DNA of 64,000 bases from Acarospora socialis. Its lineage: Eukaryota > Ascomycota > Lecanoromycetes > Acarosporales > Acarosporaceae. The notes under the pieces are model-generated. The model had not been told where the DNA came from. It was given only the letters and a program-made list of their open reading frames with translations, and made no database searches. Below are positions 23,213-34,371 of the stretch, piece after piece; the first letter of the stretch is position 1, and every line of letters starts with the position of its first letter. The position numbers and the translations under genes were made by a program. Location of the stretch: the NCBI GenBank assembly GCA_025617375.2, contig JAMYGW020000001.1, positions 3,844,001-3,908,000 on the forward strand, in the 5' to 3' direction.

Positions 23213-25883
23213 CTTGACGAGTGTGCAGGCGTCGATGTGATCTTCAAGTAGAGGTATTGGCGATATTCACTCTTGTCGAGAGTGAGGTTTGAGACACGAT
23301 TCTTGGCAGTCTGAGTAGTTTGAACTCGTCAGGACGCGCTCTTGATTGACTTCGTTTGTTGGATGATGACAAGGTTTGAAGTTCGAGGACTGGTAGTGGA
23401 GGTGCAATGAGGTGGTCAAGATTGTCGTACCGTTTGTGGGAGATAAACAACTCAATGTCTCCCTCACAGTCACTGCTCGAATCCGAACGCGACTTCAAGC
23501 TGATTGAGCGACAAGTCGCAGTCGATGTTTATCGAGAGAGTGAGATTCCCAGACTATACCAGAGAGTCTTGGGATGTCTATGCGATGGCGTCGAGTGGGT
23601 GATGCGAGTGGGTGATCTGCGTTGTGTTATGAGGTTGAGGTCGGGCGCATAAACAGAAAGTCGCTAAATCAAATCGGAGAATCGCGATTTCGAAAATTCG
23701 TTGGAGAGTAAGAAGTACACGGAAGAGTGTACTTTGAGACTTGGAAGTGGTGGATGAACAGAAAAGAAGGATGTGTGGCTTCTCTCTGTTGGGTGGTGAG
23801 GTTGGTTGGTTTTGACGCTGCAAACGGCCCAGAAATCGTGAAAGTTGGTGGGGGGAATGGGTGGTTTATATATCCGTTCGAAGCGACTTCTGGGCGGGCT
23901 GAGTCATTCACAGAATTCACAGCAGTGCTTTGAGTACCATGTTAAGCGAGTAACATTTGACGGGCCACGTCCTTCCACTGCCAGTCAAGGCGCTTAGCAG
24001 TATCAGTGACTTCCGAACGCAGAACAGCCCTATGCCATACCATTCCTCCGTATTGTATGGAAAGTACTCATTTCACTTCGAGGCCATGAGCGTGGATTTA
24101 CCTTACCTTCTCTAAAGTGCCTGACCTGACACATTGTGACGTGTGCGATGAAGAGGGTTCTGTGCTTCTTTCGACATATTATAACGAGGTTATTCAACCA
24201 CTTTATGAATTTGCTCAGCTAGAGTCAGTATGTGTATATCTGCTGGTTTCAATGAATCGTTCCACTGCAGGAGCTCCTGTAACTTTGAGAAATACGAGCA
24301 AGGTAGGTACTTTGTAGGCCGCGTCATACCCGATCAGAGCCCGAGCTGTGGCACTTAGAACGTGAATCCCGAGAGAGTGGGTCACCACGGCATTGGATCT
24401 CCTGAAAGCACTTCTCTCAGGCGCTAAGCCAGAACATGCAATTTCATTCGCTCGTTGTATCCGCTAGTGCCACAAGCCACTCTGTCAAATCCGTTAAGAT
24501 CGATCACATTTGCGCCCTTCTCCTTTTCTTCTTTCTCCTCTTCCTTTCGACCTTTTAGTCCCTCAAACAGAAGGAAGCACCATCCAGTGGAGACAGATAC
24601 CGTTTCGACCAGCAACAGCACGTTGCTACTTCCAACTAGGGACTTTTCTGGAGTTGTACATCAACACAATGGCAAGGCTGTACGAAATAGCGCGATAAGC
24701 AAACCTTCGGTCGCAAGCTGCGCGAGGCTACGTACACAAGGCTGGGCGATAGACACCGCTGCTATCTGTCACCAACTGGGTTTACGCCGTCTGCTGGAGA
24801 GTCTGTGCAAGCGGTGAATTGCAAGAAGGGAAGGAAGGGCTGAGGCGCATATTTGTTGCAGAGCATGAGCTTCGGGAGACTGCTGCGATGTGATAGGAAG
24901 GCCCTCTGTGGATCGTGCGAAAGTTATCACCAGGACTTCGTTCTTGCCGCGACAAAGTGGAAATTTCTGATTCAGAAATGGTGCATCATCCTGTTAACTT
25001 ATTCGCTTGTAATTGACCGATGATGGTTTCCTCTTCTAGTACTTGTGGATGAACAATCTCAATATGTATATGAACCAGATCAGAAAGTCCTATAGACATC
25101 AAGGTTCCTCATAAACTTGCTTGTAGACAAAGACTGTGAAGGTCTCCAGAGTAGTGATAATTGGGTACACAGAACTCTTGAAGTGCACTGTGCACGCATG
25201 AAGTTCTATTCAATGTTAATGCCATGGCCTATTGTCACATCAAGATGGTATGGTTTCGGTTTCACCGAATAGACATTATCAGGTTGGGAATCACGGTCTG
25301 TGGCTCTCCGTCGATGCGTAAGGCACGGCTGAGATCAGACAGCGAACTACGGAGCTACTCTACCGTACCAGCCTTGCGAAAAGCGGACCTGTGAAGTTCG
25401 ACCTTGCGTGACCCCGCTTAGGATCCTTGAGTTAAGGTTGCGAGGCTGGAAAGGACAAGTGTCTGTTTACTTTCTCTCCGAAGCGCAGAGTCTTGCTGGA
25501 AGAGCTGATAGAACCTGCAATACCCTTGGCGGCGAGGTTGACAACAAGTACATTGATGGTGAGTCAACTTCGTCCCATCCTCCAGGGAAGGGAACCGCCT
25601 GCCTTCCAGTATAACACACAGGGATACTTTCGTTGAGAGGAATATAATCCACAAGATGTGGTAGCCAACCGATCCTCAAACGGTTGAGAATCAGACCGAT
25701 CTTGTATTGCGTACTGGTAAGGTTATGATAATGAGACGGACTGCATCACAGAACTCAACAGCCAGCACACGCCGTTTCGCGCAGACCCGCAGTCACTATG
25801 ATAACCAGAGAACGCCAATGACATAGCTATCCGTCCAAGATCATCCGTGGTGTTATATTCAAAAGGGTATCACGACCAAAGCG
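23213..25883. other. long gene-poor gap (2.7 kb)
   Basis: Sequence upstream of TBP and downstream of NDC80. The TBP-proximal 700 nt are probably promoter and 5' UTR. Several short frames exist (for example 24455-24817) but none resembles a protein family or has consistent codon pattern. No tRNA B-box or repeat was recognised. It could hold a non-coding transcript. Confidence 0.45.
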
Positions 25884-28314
25884 TCAATTGTTAGTAAGAG
25901 CCTCATCTCCTCCCCCGTCGGCACTTAGCTCGTGCTCTACCTCTTCGACGACGAAGCCTTCGTAATCTTCTAGACTCTTCTGGATATGAACCTTGAACTT
26001 GATGATATCGTTCAGCATCCGCTCGATCTCGGTGTGGAGTTCCTCGCGGAGAGCATTGGCGCGGAGGCTTAGCTGTTCGTATCTATCATGATTATTAGAT
26101 TGGATGCCGTTATGAGGTCAGTAAAAAGAAGGGTACATACTCGATGTTTGTGTTCATCTCACGCTGCTCCATCAGCTGCACACTCTCGGTCAAGCCCGCC
26201 CGCATCTTCGCGAGCTCTTTTTCCATCTTTTCGATCTGAGTGTCCGAAGCAAGCTTCTGCGTTGTTGTGACCTGAAACATTGGTTAGCTTTCATCTCTCA
26301 CCAGTGCAGGGTCTACAAGGAAGATTACCTCCTTAGTCTTCTCAAATTCGTCCTCTGCGGCTCGAACCTTGTGCTCAAGCGCCTCCACTTCACCTTTTTT
26401 GTCATCAATGGCCTCCTTGATGTTGTCAAGCAGTTCATGATTCTTCTGATCCGCATCACTTGCCGCAATCCTTCGCTCTTTGATCTCCTTTCTGAGAGCA
26501 AGCAAACTGCTCTTTACCGCTCCTCTGAGATCAAGGTTCAGGAGGTGTTGCGGGTGGTACCCAGTGGCACTGTCCGCCAAAAGTCGATCACCTTCACCAC
26601 GCTGAGAAGTGCCCAACTGGGAAGCCGAGAAATTCGGACCTTCGCTGATACTCAGACGTAGTTCGTAATCTTGACCCTTTGCGTTCCCGGCAGTCGACGG
26701 GATCAAGCCGATCTCGTAGCCCAGGGAGTTGTACTTCTCTACCGCGCGTTCGAGTTCCTCGAGTTTGCGGCTAGCCTCATGCTCCTTCTCTGCTACCCTC
26801 CTCTTGACCTCTTCTAATCTGATGGCAGTGGCTTCGACGCCTTTTTGCAGCCGCTCGCGTTCGGTATTCATCCGATCGATATCTTGCACCGTGATGCCTG
26901 ACTTATCGACCGCCTCCTGCAGACTCGCTTTCTCTTTCTCTGCTTCGCGGAGCTCTACCTCCGTCTTCTCAAGCTCTTCTACCAAGAATTTGATACGGTT
27001 TTCGTACTTCTCCACCTTTCCCTCCACGTTTGTGTTGTACTCCTCGAACTTTCTCTTGTCGTCTTCGAGGATCCTGAAGTGCTTGTCCAACTTCGCGACG
27101 TCCGGCGCAGACTTCTCCAGTTCCTCTATCTGAACTTGCAGCGCCTTGTGCTCCGCTTCTAGCAACGTCATCTCCTCTGCATACTTCTTGTTGCCTCGAT
27201 CAAACTCTGCTGCCATAGCCTGAACATGTGGAACTAGTAACTTGTCCGCATCATCGTCATCGTCGTCCTCGCCGACTTGAAGCCAATCACGATAAGCGCC
27301 GCTTAGGAATCTGAAGATGATCCGGTCACCAGAAACGTCGACACCAGCTTCGGCACATGCTTCGTCGTACTGGCCAACTTCATATCTATCCAGCATTTGC
27401 GCAAGCTGCATCATCCAATGCAGCATGCCCAAGAAAGTATACCAGTTCTGTCCTCCAACTGCAGCGATCTGGCTCTTCGTGATGCTTTTCTCGTATGGAT
27501 ATCTAAGCTGCTTCAAGATTGGTGGGACTTCGTTGTCAATGTTCTTCTGGAATCGGTAGGCCGGGTCGATGCGATGATACAGCCACTGGAAGATATAATT
27601 GAAGTCCTTCTGCGTCGGTGACTTCATGGTGTTTTGCCCCAAACTATGCTTCATCTCCAGCTCGAAATTGTTCTGTGTTAGGTAGTCGAGCAACTCCTGC
27701 CCAATTTTTGCCTGGTATGATCTATCTTTTAGAGGTCTCGGATCGCGAGGTACACCTGCGGGTATGGGCGCCTGCTGAAAGAAGCTCTGATGGCTCATGG
27801 GACCGGTCGAAGAGGGGCGCGAGAAGACACTGCTTCTCCGCTGCAGATTCTGCGCAGCGGACATGGGTGGTCCAGCACTCGGCGGAGCATAGCTCGTTCT
27901 TGTTGTGGATGCACTTTGGAATATAGTATTAGGAGCTGGTTTTCTGACCGTTGATAGCCCGGCATCAGCGAAGTTGTTGCCGGATGCAGAGCGCTGGAAA
28001 CTAGGCTGTTGTAGGCGGCCGGGTGCGAGGGACATGCGTGATCCGGAAGTGGAGCGCGCATGATGAGAGCTGGACGGGGGCGGTTGTGACTGGTAGAGAT
28101 TGTTGATGGAATTCGACCGTTTGAGGGCAGATGCAGGTTGAGGGATAGCGGAGTTGTGAGTCACGCCGCCGAGGGTCTGTACTCAGATATGAAAGGTCAG
28201 TACCAAGCATTGCTGACTCGAAAGCTACGCGACGCTCGTAAGGTATTGATGCGCTCCTTGGGTTCTCACCTCTCGAGGTCGCCGAACACTGAAGATTCCC
28301 GTGTCTTGCGACAT
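25884..28314 (-). CDS. NDC80: kinetochore protein NDC80/HEC1
   Basis: Outer-kinetochore subunit of the Ndc80 complex that binds microtubules through a calponin-homology head and pairs with Nuf2 through a long coiled coil. Exons are 28270-28314, 26329-28176, 26141-26271 and 25884-26082, totalling 740 aa in frame. The N-tail opens [15 protein letters not shown], then is basic and Ser-rich (typical Aurora-regulated tail). The CH domain begins [20 protein letters not shown] and includes [14 protein letters not shown] and [23 protein letters not shown] loop leads into a coiled coil of about 430 residues rich in Glu/Lys heptads, ending with a Glu-rich tail and stop at 25884. Gene structure and length match fungal orthologs. 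No anomaly seen. Confidence 0.95.
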
Positions 28315-28701
28315 CTCCGCGACGTGCTTTAATCACACACTCGCTAGCTTAACGAAATCAACGCCAGCCAAAGTTTCTTATGTCTTGCTGAAGTAGCGAA
28401 AGTGAGTACGAGCCAAGCTCACCCAGAACTGTTGGAAAGCAAACGTCGACATATGCAATGGCGTAGCTAGCGGCGTGTTGTTGTTCGAAGGTAAACAAAG
28501 ATGTTGCTTGGCAAGTGTTAGCGGATGAGAGCCGCTATTATAATTTAGCCGAGACGGATTGAACCTCGGTCCAGATGTGCCCGATCATCGACATCTGAAG
28601 ACATGGCTGATCGCGTTGCCCCGACTTCTTCACGACTCACTGTACACAGAGTATTCTCCCAGAAGAGTACTTGAGGATTTGAAGGTTGGATACGGGATAG
28701 G
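28315..28701. promoter_or_regulatory. divergent promoter region between NDC80 and PEX14
   Basis: A 387-nt gap between divergent start codons, presumably holding both promoters and 5' UTRs. No individual sites are claimed. Confidence 0.45.
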
Positions 28702-30080
28702 ATGATTCGTGAAGATCTGGTATCGTCTGCGGTTGGTAACCTCTCCCGTGGAGGCAAGGGAAGTAACTGACCTTCCGTTCTAGGTGAACTGTGAGAAATT
28801 CCCATCTGGAACTTCTGACTATTATGATATATCAAGCCCTAGATCCTGACATCTCCATTTGCTGGTAGTTCTGCAAGATCCTTCCGTGGCAGCATCACCT
28901 GTTGAGAAGCGCATCGCGTTTCTCCAATCGAAGAACCTCACCAAAGATGAGATCGACATGGCGTTAGCACGAGCGGGCGATGACCCATCAGTGTCCAGCA
29001 CTACTGCGTCACAGTCAGCGAACTCAACATACAATGGATATCAGCAGCAACAAGTGATGCGGCAACAGCCTCCCGGAGGCTATGGAGGGTATCCGCAAGG
29101 GTACTGGGGTCAGCCACCGCCGCCTGAGTAAGTTAGGGAAATGACCCTTTAGGTATAAAAGGTAAACTTTCCCGAAGGATTACTGAGATGTTTTAGGTTG
29201 CCACGGAGAGATTGGAGAGACTGGTTTATCATGGCCACGGTCATGGGGGGAGTCAGCTACGGACTATATTTCGTCGCGAAGGTATTGATCGGCAAACCGT
29301 GGACTTTGAACCCTTGAACTGATCTAAGTTTTCCAGCGCTACATCTACCCACTCATCGCTCCACCTACACCTCCTCAACTAGAACAAGACAAAGCCTCTA
29401 TAGACGCCGCTTTCGAGAAAGCCTTCGCCCTCCTAGATCAACTCGCTACCGATACCTCCGCCCTCAAAGCTTCCGAAGAAGCACGTACCGAGCGCCTCGA
29501 TACTGCCCTCCGCGAAGTTGAGGTTGTGATCACGGAGCTCAAAACCGCAAGCCGGCGACGTGAGGATGAAGGAAGGAGGATAAGTGAGGAGGTTGGTGCG
29601 CTGAAGGGTCTAATTCCCAAAGCACTAGAAGGACAGAAAGAACTTACCGACGGGCGATTGAAAGAGCTGGGAAGCGAGCTCAAGAGCTTGAAAACCTTAA
29701 TCGGGAACAGAATGAGTGGGGGAGGGAGCTCGCCAGCGGCATCTGTCAGGAACTATGGGGCGCTAGGAGGCCAGACAGTGAATGGAGGTGGCTCTACTAC
29801 ACCACGAGATCTACCTGCTCAGACCTCATCCAGTGGGTCAGGAAGCTCAGGTTTAGGTGCCAGCACCGGCAGCTCGGAATCCCAGTCAGCTCCATCGTCT
29901 ACGCCCACCCCAGCATCTTCAGCGCCAAACAGAGAAGGATCGAACACTTTCGGTACGTCCAGTGGGAGGGCGGCAATCCCAGCGTGGCAGATGGCGGCAG
30001 CGACCAAAGCCAAGAGTGTGCCATCAGGGACTACAGGAGGGACGGCGAATGGGACTAGTACTGAAGCCGGTAGCTCTTGA
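28702..30080 (+). CDS. PEX14: peroxin PEX14, peroxisomal docking protein
   Basis: Central docking component of the peroxisomal matrix-protein importer. It receives PEX5/PEX7 cargo complexes and forms the pore with PEX5. Exons are 28702-28735, 28869-29127, 29197-29281 and 29337-30080, giving 373 aa in frame. The N-terminal conserved domain is assembled across intron 1 (MIREDLVSSAVVLQDPSV, then EKRIAFLQSKNLTKDEIDMAL), which fixes the start at 28702. A Gln/Gly/Tyr/Pro-rich linker (GGYGGYPQGYWGQPPPPE) precedes the transmembrane segment (DWFIMATVMGGVSYGLYFVA), then a coiled coil and a long Ser/Thr/Gly-rich C-terminal tail. This is the Pex14 order of helical domain, Pro-rich/SH3-ligand region, TM and coiled coil. 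Normal and apparently functional. Confidence 0.95.
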
Positions 30081-30242
30081 TATATGAAGGCGTCTATGGG
30101 TTTCGTACTGTAACATATGTAAGTCAATGTAGTTCGGGTATACAACACTCACGCAAATAGTCTTTAACATGTGATGATCTCCTCGGAACGTTCCGAGATG
30201 CTTCAACCTTCCCACCCAGCCTGTCCTGAAAACTCCACAACC

Positions 30243-31436
30243 ATGTCGTACCGTACTCATCATAGGTCAAGAGGAGTATTAGATGAGCTCACGCCATCTC
30301 GCCATCACCATAAGCGCTCACGCTCACGCTCGCCGCACCAAACCCACCACCACAAGCGCAAACGCTCCAGGTCTCCACCACCTTCCCTTCTCCTCCCGTT
30401 CCAAGCGCAACGATTGACAAAGCATGACTTCGCCTCCTACGAGCCCATGTTCGCCCTCTACCTCGACATACAGAAACAGCTTGTCCTCGAAGACCTGGGA
30501 GAGGATGAAGTGAAAGGCCGATGGAAGAGCTTTGTGGGGAAGTGGTAGGTTATGATTCAATCCTCCAATACCCCAATCGAAATACCTGGTATTACATAGA
30601 GAGCTATGTGACGGAGCTAAGTGGCGCTGAGCTGACGTTTGCGAGGAACCGTGGAGAGCTGGCCGAAGGCTGGTATGATCCTTCGACACTGCAGAAAGCA
30701 ATACAGTCGTTCAACGAACCGGGATATGGATCCAAGAAGGGGGATTACGAGCGGCAGGACTCGCATCCTGTTGGTCGCCAGCGGGGCGCTCGTCACGGTG
30801 ACGACAGCAGCGAAGACGACGTCGTAGGCCCCGCGCTCCCGAATAACGAACCACGACGCAGAGGACATGAGGGCAGGGGAGCCGGCCCGGCCATTCCTAA
30901 CTTACAGGAGCTAGAATTTCAACGAGGTATTTCGCACATTACTGTCCACGTGTTTATACACGGCATTTTGGCCAAAGGTTAACAACGCAACTTATCCAGA
31001 ACTCGCCGACGAAGACGCTCAGGCCGCCCGTGACGATATGCGGTACGCACGAAAGCTTGACCGCACGCAGCAGAAAGAAGCGCTCGACGAACTCGTCCCC
31101 CGTGCTGACGCCGGCACGCGCGAGCGGCAGCTCGAGAAGAAACGCAAGAAGACTGAGACGATGCGCGCGTTCGCGAGGGCTAAGTCGCCAGGGGCGGTGG
31201 AGGAAGTGGGAGAGGGAGAGCTGATGGGGGATGATGGAGGGATTGAAGGGTATAAAAAGGTGAGGAAGGAGGTGGAGAGGAAGAAAAATGAGCGGGAGGT
31301 GAGGAAAGAGGAGATGTTGAGGGCGAGGGCGGCGGAGAGGGAAGAGAGGGTTAGGGAATATCAGGTCAAGGAGGAGAGGACGATGGCAATGTTGAGGGCG
31401 CTGGCGGAGCAGAGGTTTGGGTCGGCCCTGATTTGA
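30243..31436 (+). CDS. RS-rich nuclear protein (family often mislabelled RNA helicase HEL117)
   Basis: A fungal protein of unknown biochemical role, probably nuclear and splicing-related. Exons are 30243-30544, 30646-30926 and 31000-31436, giving 339 aa in frame. The N-terminus is a basic RS/His-rich stretch (HHHKRSRSRSP, HHHKRKRSRSP). A conserved block follows: LPFQAQRLTKHDFASYEPMF, ALYLDIQKQLVLEDL, KGRWKSFVGKW and, over intron 1, NRGELAEGWYDP. The middle is acidic (DDSSEDDVVGPALP), and the last exon is a charged helix beginning DDMRYARKLDRTQQKEALDE and ending in a long Lys/Glu/Arg coiled coil. I see no helicase motifs (no Walker A, no DExD), so the helicase label used in databases for similar proteins, as I recall it, is not supported. 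Confidence 0.75.
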
Positions 31437-31563
31437 TTTGATTGTGCGGTACTTGATCAAGGCATCGGATTTCATACCTCTGTCACCTGTCTTGAGCAAT
31501 AGCGTCCAGTCTCTACCCTCACAAACCTCGTATCTGTGGCTCACGTAACCTCCACATCTAGAA

Positions 31564-34169
31564 CTACCTCCTTCCCAAATCCAAATCCAACACCATCTCC
31601 AAGTTCCCACTACCATCAGCAGCGCCACCAGCTCTCTTGTCTCGCGCTGGCAAATCCAGCCCCTCAAAGAACGGCAAAACTCCAACATCCACGACCGCCC
31701 TCCACAGCCCTCCCACAACCCCATCCCTCATCTCCTCTTCGTCCCCAGTCTGCTTGAAATCCGGGAACGCATTCACCTCCAACAACCACACATTTCCATC
31801 TCCATCAACCATGAAATCGACCCCGAAAATCTCAACCGCATTAGGGAGCGTCTGGAAATGAATCATGTTCTCACGGGCAGCGGCTCGGAAAGTCTCGGAC
31901 GTTATCGCGCGGATCTGCGCGTACACTGATTCTTTCCAGTTGTGCTTTTCGATTTGAGATACATTGGGGCCGGAAGTGTGTTTAGGGGCCGGGCAGCGAA
32001 GGGAAAGGTCGTCGTCCAGGCTCCAAAATCGACGGACAGATGCCGTAGATTTGGTACCGGGTAGGTCCGACTGGAGGCAGGTGTTTGTGAGGTGGGCATT
32101 CAGGTTGATGGCGTGGGCTGGCTGGGCGGCGGGGCCGGTGTAGGGGTCTGCCGCGAAGAGCGCGAGCATTTCCCTGTAGACGTAGACGCGTAATGAGCCG
32201 ACGGCGACGACGTAGGTGCGGATGTGGAATTTGCGGCCTTGCGAAAAGGGTAGCAGGAGGGGCGGGTGAATGTAGGGTTGGGCAATGAAGTGGCGGAGTT
32301 GCGAGGTGATGATGTAGTCCTTGTTGATGGCGGCGGGGTTGTCGGATTCGGCATCGCAGTCAGAGTCGGAGTCTGGCTGCTCTGCTTCCCATTTTTCGAA
32401 GATGTTGCGTAATTCTTCTTCGCTGCTGAACAGCTTGATCCCTTGGCCTCGATCGCTCATGCTCGGCTTTAGGATCCACCATTCTCGGTCGCGCTCCTCG
32501 GCACTTTCGTTCCGTGCCCATGACGCGTGCAGCTCATACGCTTCGATGAGAGCTTCGTCAAGGAACTCGGCGTAGTCCAACTCGAAGTCGACAGCTGGTT
32601 TGACGTGGTTCTTCAGGATGCTGTCGGGATGTTTGGTGATCCAGTTCGTAACGGTGTTTGAGAGGTAATGTTTGCGGATTAGCGCTTTGCGGATAATGTA
32701 GGCATTTGCGAGGGAAGAGGTTGGATGTGAGAGGAGGTGCTCGAAATCGAGACGCTCGTAGGATGTGATCTCTAGGACAGGAGAGGAAGGATCTGGCAGC
32801 TCGGTGATATCGGACACCAGAACGTAAGATGAGGGTGGGAGTCGACATTGCAAGGCTTTGAGGATAAGGGGCTGAACATAGTCATCCCCGTAGTCGGCTA
32901 GAATGCGGAGCTTTGGTTGTTCGGCTGGCCCTTTGGCCTTCAGGGACAGAGATTGAAGGTCGGTTACACTGGGTAATCGAGAGGTCAGATTGTAAGAGGA
33001 TTTGACAGAGACATTGGTGTCTAGAGCTGACTTTCTAGTGCTTTATACAAATCGTATACGCTTCAAAAACAGCTTTTGTACAGCGACTCACAGCTTCAGT
33101 TCCCCTTCTAACCCGGAAGAAGCATGCATGAAGTTCGCTTTCAAAGGGGTAACACTGTCCGCACAAGAAATATCAGCCAAAGCGGTCTCCAACAGCGCGG
33201 TTCAATTGATGCTTACCTTGTGTACCCCTCCTTAATCGCCCATCCATCGTTACCGGGAGCACTCTGCTCAACGCTCTTGTGAACGTCGGTGAACCTCGGC
33301 GCCCATTTGAAGTGCTTATGTGTCTGTCTCGAAGCCTTAGCTTCCTTTACCCCATCTCGAATCACATCTCCCCCCTGCCTAATTTGTTGTTCTTGCCCCT
33401 CCGGATCATCACTCTCTTCCGCATCAGCCGGGACTTCCTGAAACGAGCTTCCGGACGACCAGTAATTCTGTAACATATGGGTGTACAAAATTGTATGCTG
33501 TTCAACATCCTTGACTAAGGGCACGTTAATGCTATAAAGATCGACATCCTTCCCCCAATGATTGTAGAGATGCTCCACTAGCTTGACGGACAGTCTTGAA
33601 GCCCCAGCAATTATATCCGAGTCATGATCTCTCGAGAAGAAGGCATAAGAGAGTGCGATCGCTCTCTTCCCGCATATTGCCGCTTCCATAGCTCCACCTA
33701 TTGTCCCGCTCGACAAGCTGAAGATTGCTGTTGAGTTCCTACCATAGTTCGGTCCGGATATGACCAAGTCCACTGGCCCTCGATCCTGAAAGACATGGAA
33801 AAGACCAATCTGTACACAGCTGGCAGGGGTGCCATCTACCAAGACCCACTCTTCACCCTCAGACGATGCTGGAAGAGGCCGCTGGTGCGTGGTGCCGTCA
33901 TCCTGATGCAGTGTGCCAGGCCGGAAGTATGTTGGCTTGACAGTTTGCCCAACAATATGCGCTTTTCCAATCCAGGATCTCTGAACGTGAGGCAACACGA
34001 CCGAGACGATATGACCTGCCGTCTGCAGGGCGCTTATCAAGGAGTGGACATACGGAGAGGACTGGTTCGACGGGGGCCCATCGTCGTTGACTACCTGGAC
34101 TGAGGTCAATGCTAGGTACTGATTGAATTTTTTATTTGCTAACTGAGACACACTTACCAGTATATGCAT
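31564..34169 (-). CDS. PBY1: PBY1-like SurE nucleotidase-tubulin tyrosine ligase fusion
   Basis: Two-domain protein like yeast Pby1, a P-body-associated factor. Exons are 34158-34169, 33217-34094, 33092-33154 and 31564-32968, giving 785 aa in frame. Exon 1 is just 12 nt and encodes MHIL, joined to VVNDDGPPSNQ to make the SurE N-terminal metal site (NDDG). SurE also shows DLVISGPNYGRN and SSGTIGGAMEA. The C-terminal half is a TTL-type ATP-grasp ligase: RILADYGDDYVQPLILKAL, WWILKPSMSDRGQGIKL (ATP-binding Lys), KFHIRTYVV, HLTNTCLQ and FGVDFMVDGDGNVWLLEVNA (metal-binding Glu/Asn). Both domains keep key residues, so both may be active. The tubulin or other substrate is not shown. It is divergent from the U2SURP gene at 34372. 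Confidence 0.9.
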
Positions 34170-34226
34170 TGTATAAGTAATTTAATGCTCGAACACCTGA
34201 ATAGAGTGGGTGAATGTGCTACACTA

Positions 34227-34236
34227 TACCTAGGTA
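34227..34236. repeat. palindrome TACCTAGGTA, copy in divergent promoter
   Basis: One of four exact copies in the window (others at 9369-9378, 14171-14180, 53065-53074). It lies between the PBY1-like and U2SURP-like start codons. A chance count of well under one is expected for a given 10-mer in 64 kb. Confidence 0.5.
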
Positions 34237-34371
34237 GAGTATTTCGCGCTTGGTGCCCGGCAGGTCCCGAAAGCTTCCCCCGGATTTACTCACTACCTAC
34301 CCTTGCATACACAATTCCATAATTTCTAGTCTGAAATGACTCGTTAACATAAATGCTAAGATGCACTAAGC

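Noticed and set aside
30954-31724. Antisense 256-codon frame spanning the RS-rich gene and intergenic DNA
   Set aside because: Low-complexity Leu/Pro/His/Arg composition mirrors the Lys/Glu-rich sense exon. No start context or family.
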